From NCBI GenBank assembly GCA_018806985.1, contig JADANN010000374.1, positions 930,001-994,000 on the forward strand: a stretch of DNA of 64,000 nt, written 5' to 3'. The stretch comes from Angiostrongylus vasorum (lineage: Eukaryota > Nematoda > Chromadorea > Rhabditida > Metastrongylidae). Shown one piece after another: positions 59,777 to 64,000 of the stretch; the stretch's first letter is position 1, and each line of letters begins with the position of its first letter. The notes beneath the pieces are model-generated. The model was not told where the DNA came from and made no database searches. It saw only the letters and a list, made by a program, of their open reading frames with translations. A program made the translations under genes and the position numbers.

Positions 59777-60389
59777 CCGTGGCTCAGTATAGAAGCCTAA
59801 AAGTTTCAACTCTTTCACACAACATTTGTCTCGAGAGGACTATGACTTGCTTTTCGAATCTGAAAGCAAACAGTCACTGTGGATTTCAAATGATTTACGC
59901 TCAAACGCAATCACCATCAATTGCTTTGGAGACATTCCATTTCCTTTCAGCGCGGCTTTTCCACTTTTTTCCTTGCCCATTTGTTGTCGCGTCTCAGCTA
60001 TATAACCGCCCCATCGATGCTCTGCATTGATTAGATTTCAAGTCACAAAACTGGCTTCAATAAGCCTGCTGTCTTGAGTTTTCTTCAACAGGATTGTCAG
60101 AACACTGGAAGAGCCGTAGGCTAGTGAGTACGGTTCCAAGAAAGGTTCCCTACGCTGCATCACGTTCACATTGCAGTGCAACTTACTGCACTGTTACGAG
60201 TTCAGCACATCAATTTATAACATATTCATCGCCTCTTCGATTTTATTGAGACCTAAGCCTTGGGTTACTAAGGCGTCCCTGCTCAGTACAGTTTTTTTAA
60301 TGAGCTACATCACAACTTCAAATTCTGCAACAATATTTTTTGTCGGCGACACTACCTTACAAAAATTAGTTAGCGCTGCTTTTAATAGT
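59777..60389. other. No recognisable feature
   Basis: Unassigned sequence between a family C fragment and a SINE-A. Confidence 0.5.
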
Positions 60390-60685
60390 GGGGCGCGTGT
60401 GGCATAGTGGTTAGAAGCGCCCTGCAATACACATGGATGGATTCGATCTCGCGCCCCAGGCTCACTGAGCCTTCCACTCCTCCGGTGTCGGCAAATTGGT
60501 ATGACCTGTCTGGGAGGATAGCACGACTGGCGCGATACATCGGTAGGCCATCGCGAGTCAGTGTAAAGGCGAGAAATGCATTCAGTCGCCTCTAACGATG
60601 CTTAATGTAGTAGTGTTAATGTAGTGGAATGCATGGCGCATCCTTCAGCGATTAATCAAGGCTGAGAGCTTTGCCCTTTATTTAT
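60390..60685 (+). mobile_element. SINE-A, near full length
   Basis: The head GGCGCGTGTGGCATAGTGG and GGATTCGATCTCG (B-box) are followed by the body, with a small local duplication of TAATGTAGT before the 3' end GAGAGCTTTGCCCTTTATT. Confidence 0.88.
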
Positions 60686-61399
60686 CTATTTTTTTATTTT
60701 TTTGATAGTACTATGCTGAAAAAAAGAGACTAGGAGTAGAAACAGAAGTCATGGCCAGTAGCTGCACTGTTGTCGTTTCGTCGACGAAAGCATTCTTGTA
60801 ACGCCAAACACATGGCGTGTACAGAAGGATACTGGCTAGTTTCAGCAGCACGTGTGCAAGCACCGGTGTTTGGTTGAAACTAAAAAGGAAATGTACATGA
60901 CGAACGTGTTCTTCATGATTCACGCTCACTAATATGAACACCTCTTAATCCTGCAACAATGTGCATTTGGGCAGCGAACTCTACGCAATATACGACAGCT
61001 TCAGACTACAATATACGGGAAGGAGTGCAGAACGAGCTTGTAGGAGCACAAAAAGCTTGGCAAAGAAGTCGAAAAAAACCGTGTCTTTGTCGATTTGTTC
61101 GAGTTGTTCCAAACATTTAAAATGCGCCTCAGAAACCTGAACGCTACGTCAGCGAGCGGAGTGGGTGCTGTTGAACAGTATAATAGCAGAAAGCTAGCAG
61201 TATTCACGCAGTAGGAGTATAGGGAATTCAGAGTTCTGACCTATGTCTTCAGTAACAAGTCAGAAACTCTACACACTAAGAAGATGCAACTCATGTAGAT
61301 CAGATACATGCTTGCATAACATGTGAATCGTTGGCTGCTCGGTCCACATGAATGTTATGCGGCATAACTGAAAAACCATGAACCAAGTGTTCAGTGTAA
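60686..61399. other. No recognisable feature
   Basis: Unassigned. It may include the decayed 3' untranslated part of the LINE that ends near 61,400. Confidence 0.45.
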
Positions 61400-63130
61400 T
61401 TTACGAAGATCAGCTCGCACCTGTCGCTTCTGATCGTCGGGTGACTCGAGCGAGCGCCAGTACATTTTCCATCCCCCCATGTCGCTACTTAGAGTAACCC
61501 AGTGGATTCTCTGCACTCTGGGGACATGTTGAGCATAATGTCTTTTTCTCTACGGTTTTCGTGAAGAGCTTTGACCATCGAGTCGGTGGTCTGTCTGCAT
61601 TACGTTTGACATCCCGAGGAATCCAGTCTCAAACGGCTCTTTTCCATCGGTTGTCGTTCATGCGCATTACATGTCCGGCCCATCTTATCTTTGACAATTT
61701 GACGTGTGAAATGGAGTCTTCGACTTTTGATCGTTGACGTAAATCGGAGCTTCGAATCCTTTTCCTCATTTGCGTGATATGGGATACTCCCACCATCGTC
61801 CTTTCGACTGCCCGTTCTATATCACTGAGTGATTTTTTCATATTGTTTACATACCCACCAGATTTTTTGACGCATACGCTAAGGCAGGAAGAATACTGAA
61901 GTCGGAATGGTGCGCACGAAGTCGGGTATTTTTGTTCCCTTCACTACATCTTCGACACTCTTGAAGGCTCCCTAAGCCACTCCCTTCTTCCTGCTCAAAG
62001 CTGGAGCTAGATGGTTCATCGTGTTAACTTCCCCACCTGTGTAGACGTAGCTGTAGCACTGGAGATATTACTTCTGTTGAACGTGAATGGAGCACGTAAA
62101 ATTAATCCGTTCCTCACGAATATCATTTTTGAAAATTTGTCGAAGACCAATCTTTCCACAGGCTTTATCAAAATCGGCCAGCATTCGTTCCGCGTGGAAA
62201 TGTTTGGTGTTATTAGAACGATGTCATTCAGCAAAGCCAAGATGGGGTAATTTCCGACCATTGATTTCACTCCCACGCTGTCCCATGTCAGTGTTCGCAT
62301 GAAGTTCTCAAGGGTGGCGATAAATAATTTTAGGGAGATTATATTGTCCTGCCTTACCACTGTTTTGACACCAGTGTTAACAGCTTTACAGAATGGCGAT
62401 ATGTTGGTCGTAAGATTTTTATACAGCTCATGAAAAATATTTATATACTGAGCAATGACGCCGTGGCTATCCAGGGACTGCTCACAGAGCGGTCTCTTGT
62501 ACTTTCGCGATATATCAGTGAGTCTTGCTATCGTGTGGATCTGGTCCATGGTAGTGAATTCTTTTCGAAACTCTGCTTGCTCACATGGCTGTCCTTCGTT
62601 CAGTGTTCTGTCGATCCTGTTTAGGATAACTCGAGTGAAGAGTTTGTAGAGGTCAACAGCAAGCAGACTGCGTGATGGTCGCTATCGCAAAGGTCACTGT
62701 TCTTGAACAACAACACGGTCTTTTCTGGTGTTTCATTGAATAGGAACCTTACATTTTGATACGTAACGAGTGAAAAGCCGAGCCGGTGTGTTTACGAGGA
62801 CTGGTGGAAGGTTCTTCAGGTGTAGAGATTTTACCCTGTCCGGACAAAGTGTTTTCCAATTTTTTAGCCGACGAAATAGCATGTCCGATCTCTTTATTTC
62901 ATATGAGGGGAGGATGACGTGGCTACTGAAGAGATCCGAGTACTTGTCGCGAATGATTTTCTTTATTGCCTTTCTGGAAGCCATAACTGTTCCGTTTGGG
63001 CTTCAGAGTGCAATCATCTTGGTCTTGTAATTGGCGAAGCTTCGGTGGACTTTGCGAATGCTTTTCCAGCCTTTGCAGCTTTCGCCATAACTGCTGCTCT
63101 TCTCTCTCTAAGACCTTCTTTTATCGTCTG
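61400..63130 (-). mobile_element. RTE-type LINE, most complete copy, frameshifted
   Basis: On minus: KYSDLFSSHVILPS, LKNLPPVLVNTPARLFTRYV, KTVLLFKNSDLCD, QIHTIARLTDISRKYKRPL, NTGVKTVVRQDNIISLKLF, TLENFMRTLTWDSVGVK, NDIVLITPNIS, MIFVRNGLILRAPFTFN, then GAFKSVEDVVKGTK, KIRWAGHVMRMNDNRWKRAV, WIPRDVKRNADRPPTRW and WKMYWRSLESPDDQ at the C-terminus. FADD has become LLND. The endonuclease is missing. A second RTE subfamily, distinct from the one at 8745. Confidence 0.9.
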
Positions 63131-63164
63131 TCTGCATCCAAAGACTTAGTTTTTCTACTATGTG

Positions 63165-63480
63165 GTAGTTCACAACAAACCACCATAATCACCCGTCAAC
63201 GGGAGCGATCTGGGGAGCACAAATCGGTACTGAACCCAGTTAAGCTGAAGATGCAATCGAAGTCACTATGTTTGATTTTTTTTCTTTTATTCAGTGTCTG
63301 TGCTTCTTTTCATAGCAGCGTATGATGTGAAGTATAGTCACAAGGATGCTGAGATAGATGAGGGCAGAATTCGGAACTTCAGTTGAGGTTCCAAACGAAG
63401 ATAACCCTTATCGGATCTCACGTGCTACCCTTTAAAAAAGGCCCTTAAAAAGAATAGGTAGTAAGTAAAAATTCAGACAT
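63165..63480. mobile_element. Rearranged SINE-B fragments
   Basis: The piece CACCCGTCAACGGGAGCGAT with GGGGAGCACAAATCGGTACT matches the leader in minus sense. From 63,344 GGATGCTGAGATAG begins a minus head fragment. From about 63,433 a plus-sense tail (AAAAAGAATAGGTAGTAAG) follows. This resembles the foldback joint at 17030. Confidence 0.6.
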
Positions 63481-63484
63481 TGTG

Positions 63485-63745
63485 ATTTAAATTGCTGCGC
63501 CAGGCTAACTAGGTTCAATGTGGATTTGTGCTGTTAATACACAAAAAAGAAAAGAACTGGCTGAGTGAAAGACACGGAAAGACCTTCGGTGGTGCAGTGG
63601 GTAACACGTGAGTCTCCAGTAATGGTTATGTCGAGTTCAAATCCTAGCTAAGGTTCCAAGTTTTGCTTATATCTCAACATTCTTGTAGTTACACTTTACA
63701 TCATAACCTGCCATGAAAATAGGGTAGGCAGTGAACTAAAAAAAA
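63485..63745 (+). mobile_element. SINE-B with leader and tail
   Basis: Leader GGTTCAATGTGGATTTGTGC, head TTCGGTGGTGCAGTGGGTAA, B-box-like CGAGTTCAAATCC, body ATATCTCAACATTC and tail GGTAGGCAGTGAACTAAAAA in family order. Confidence 0.82.
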
Positions 63746-63967
63746 CTAAACGATGACAAGGGCGTGCTCAAACACTTGACAGAGACCTGTCAGTACGCGG
63801 AGATCCTGCGTCACGACGGCACTCCGCGTCGTTCGGCGGCCTCTGTACACTGCGTGGAAATCGATCGCGCGCGAGGTATCGATCGGCACCGACACGGGTG
63901 GGGGGCGGCCCACTGCAGAAGCGAGTGTAAATACGGTGTCTGTCGTCGCGATCAGTTCCGCCGACAT
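63746..63967 (-). CDS. GC-rich open frame of unknown origin at the window edge
   Basis: Seventy-three codons, MSAELIATTDTVFTLAS through IDTSRAIDFHAVYRG to FEHALVIV, in DNA clearly more GC- and CpG-rich than its flanks (CGATCGCGCGCGAGG). It begins directly after a SINE-B tail. It may be the edge of a mobile element or of a transferred segment continuing past 64,000. No function is assigned. Confidence 0.3.
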   Translation of the reverse strand: MSAELIATTDTVFTLASAVGRPPPVSVPIDTSRAIDFHAVYRGRRTTRSAVVTQDLRVLTGLCQVFEHALVIV

Positions 63968-64000
63968 GAGGAAACTTGGGCGTTCCTGTCTTTCATCTTC

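Overview
The window is eukaryotic and looks like an intron-rich, repeat-laden nematode genome. Genes have small phased exons with short TTTCAG-like acceptors, and introns run from about 64 bases to 5.6 kb. Most other DNA is interspersed repeats. The RTE-type LINEs, Penelope-like elements and tRNA-derived SINEs would fit a strongylid such as a hookworm, but that species-level guess is inference from recall, not a measurement.

One gene can be reconstructed with confidence. It is a plus-strand P4-type ATPase (phospholipid flippase) of the ATP10/TAT-3-like class. Sixteen exons are recognised from 42,441 to 57,725, and a phase-compatible candidate first exon lies at 34,519-34,619. Every exon junction keeps the reading frame. 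The protein has the P4 landmarks DGES, PISL, DKTGT, KGAD, TGDK and GDGANDV and ten membrane segments. One intron (53,678-54,187) uses a GC-AG splice pair. A retroposon with a target-site duplication has landed directly on its 3' splice signal. The 3' half of the gene sits in a single 2,079-base exon.

The rest is mobile-element sediment: (A) about 20 copies of a roughly 280-bp tRNA-derived SINE, several with 9-12 bp target-site duplications; (B) a second tRNA-like SINE family that includes a foldback copy; (C) a roughly 380-bp retroposon of unknown class with 9-16 bp duplications; (E) a third tRNA-headed SINE; three decayed RTE-type LINEs (8,745-9,985 minus; 48,840-49,900 plus; 61,400-63,130 minus); and fragments of Penelope-like retroelements with a GIY-YIG endonuclease remnant and hammerhead-ribozyme-like terminal motifs. 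There are also two long (TA)n tracts, a GC-rich 93-96 bp minisatellite and a CG-rich hairpin element.

Layout: 1-34,460 is mostly unassignable sequence with repeats and a few weak candidate exons. 34,460-57,725 is the flippase gene with repeat-filled introns. 57,726-64,000 is intergenic repeats, an RTE LINE and an unexplained GC-rich ORF at the right edge. Outside the flippase, coding calls are tentative.
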